The position numbers were made by a program, and so were the translations under genes. The notes beneath the pieces are model-generated. The model made no database searches. It had not been told where the DNA came from and worked only from the letters and a program-made list of their open reading frames with translations. Below are positions 6,122-6,170 of a DNA stretch of 6,170 nt, piece by piece (position 1 is the first letter of the stretch; each line of letters starts with the position of its first letter). The DNA is from Candidatus Gerdarchaeota archaeon (GTDB lineage: Archaea; Asgardarchaeota; Heimdallarchaeia; JABLTI01). Where the stretch lies: assembly GCA_016839405.1 (NCBI GenBank), contig JAEOUJ010000069.1, positions 1 to 6,170 on the forward strand, in the 5' to 3' direction.

Positions 6122-6134
6122 AATAATATATAAT
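6122..6134 (-). promoter_or_regulatory. TATA box of the TPR gene, possibly bidirectional
   Basis: ATTATATATTATT on the minus strand (core TTATATAT at 6133-6126) predicts a start near 6103 and a leader of about 13 bases holding the ribosome site. The stretch is nearly symmetric, so it also reads as a TATA box on the plus strand, with a predicted start near 6153, just before an ATG at 6159-6161. Confidence 0.45.
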
Positions 6135-6158
6135 CACCAACATTTGAAAAAGTTTCGT

Positions 6159-6170
6159 ATGAAAAATGAA
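6159..6170 (+). CDS. Possible first codons of a divergent gene
   Basis: ATG AAA AAT GAA (Met-Lys-Asn-Glu) runs off the window edge. It lies about 30 bases downstream of a TATA-like stretch that works in both directions, as expected for a near-leaderless divergent gene. Four codons are far too few to establish a gene; this is a pointer only. Confidence 0.15.

Noticed and set aside
1..6170. Mobile elements, CRISPR arrays, tRNA or rRNA genes and riboswitches
   Set aside because: No transposase or integrase motifs, regularly spaced repeats, cloverleaf-like sequences or GC-rich structured RNA segments were seen in either the gaps or the coding parts.

Overview
The window is AT-rich DNA carrying four complete or nearly complete genes on the minus strand and the tail of one gene on the plus strand. 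Several features look archaeal: TATA-like elements about 25 bases upstream of plausible transcription starts, T-tracts after stop codons, and a membrane-anchored LVIVD-type surface propeller rich in N-glycosylation sequons. LVIVD-type propellers, heterodimeric ABC exporters and TPR proteins together in a low-GC genome would fit an Asgard-type archaeon (Heimdall- or Loki-like). That placement is an inference from gene style, not a demonstrated assignment, and an AT-rich bacterium is not excluded.

Layout, low to high coordinate: the C-terminal 56 codons of an unrecognised, partly hydrophobic protein on the plus strand (1-171). A convergent intergenic gap (172-307) holds four copies of a 7-base motif and a T-tract terminator candidate. 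Two minus-strand ABC exporter half-transporters follow (308-2143 and 2143-3888), transcribed as an operon with a one-base stop/start overlap. A 204-base regulatory gap (3889-4092) has two TATA-like elements, each with a dyad at its predicted start site. Next come a surface beta-propeller protein with a C-terminal membrane anchor (4093-5151), a gap with a T-tract and a TATA-like element (5234-5360), a seven-repeat TPR protein that starts with TTG (5361-6089), and its promoter region (6090-6170).

The two ABC proteins are complementary halves of one heterodimeric exporter. The upstream gene product has a canonical Walker B/catalytic Glu but a degraded signature (LSAGE). The downstream one has a canonical LSGGQ but Asp in place of the catalytic Glu. 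Assembled together they give one competent and one degenerate ATP site, the arrangement known from BmrCD, TM287/288 and LmrCD.

The most notable anomaly is at the 5' end of the propeller gene. An excellent signal peptide is encoded in frame immediately upstream of the first ATG, but no usable start codon precedes it. An ATG 82 bases upstream would join it if a single base were removed. This points to a frameshift (real or from assembly) or to a non-standard start. I see no evidence of a mobile element, CRISPR array, tRNA, rRNA or clearly new multi-gene system. Most of the window reads as ordinary chromosomal genes with interesting regulatory and start-site details.
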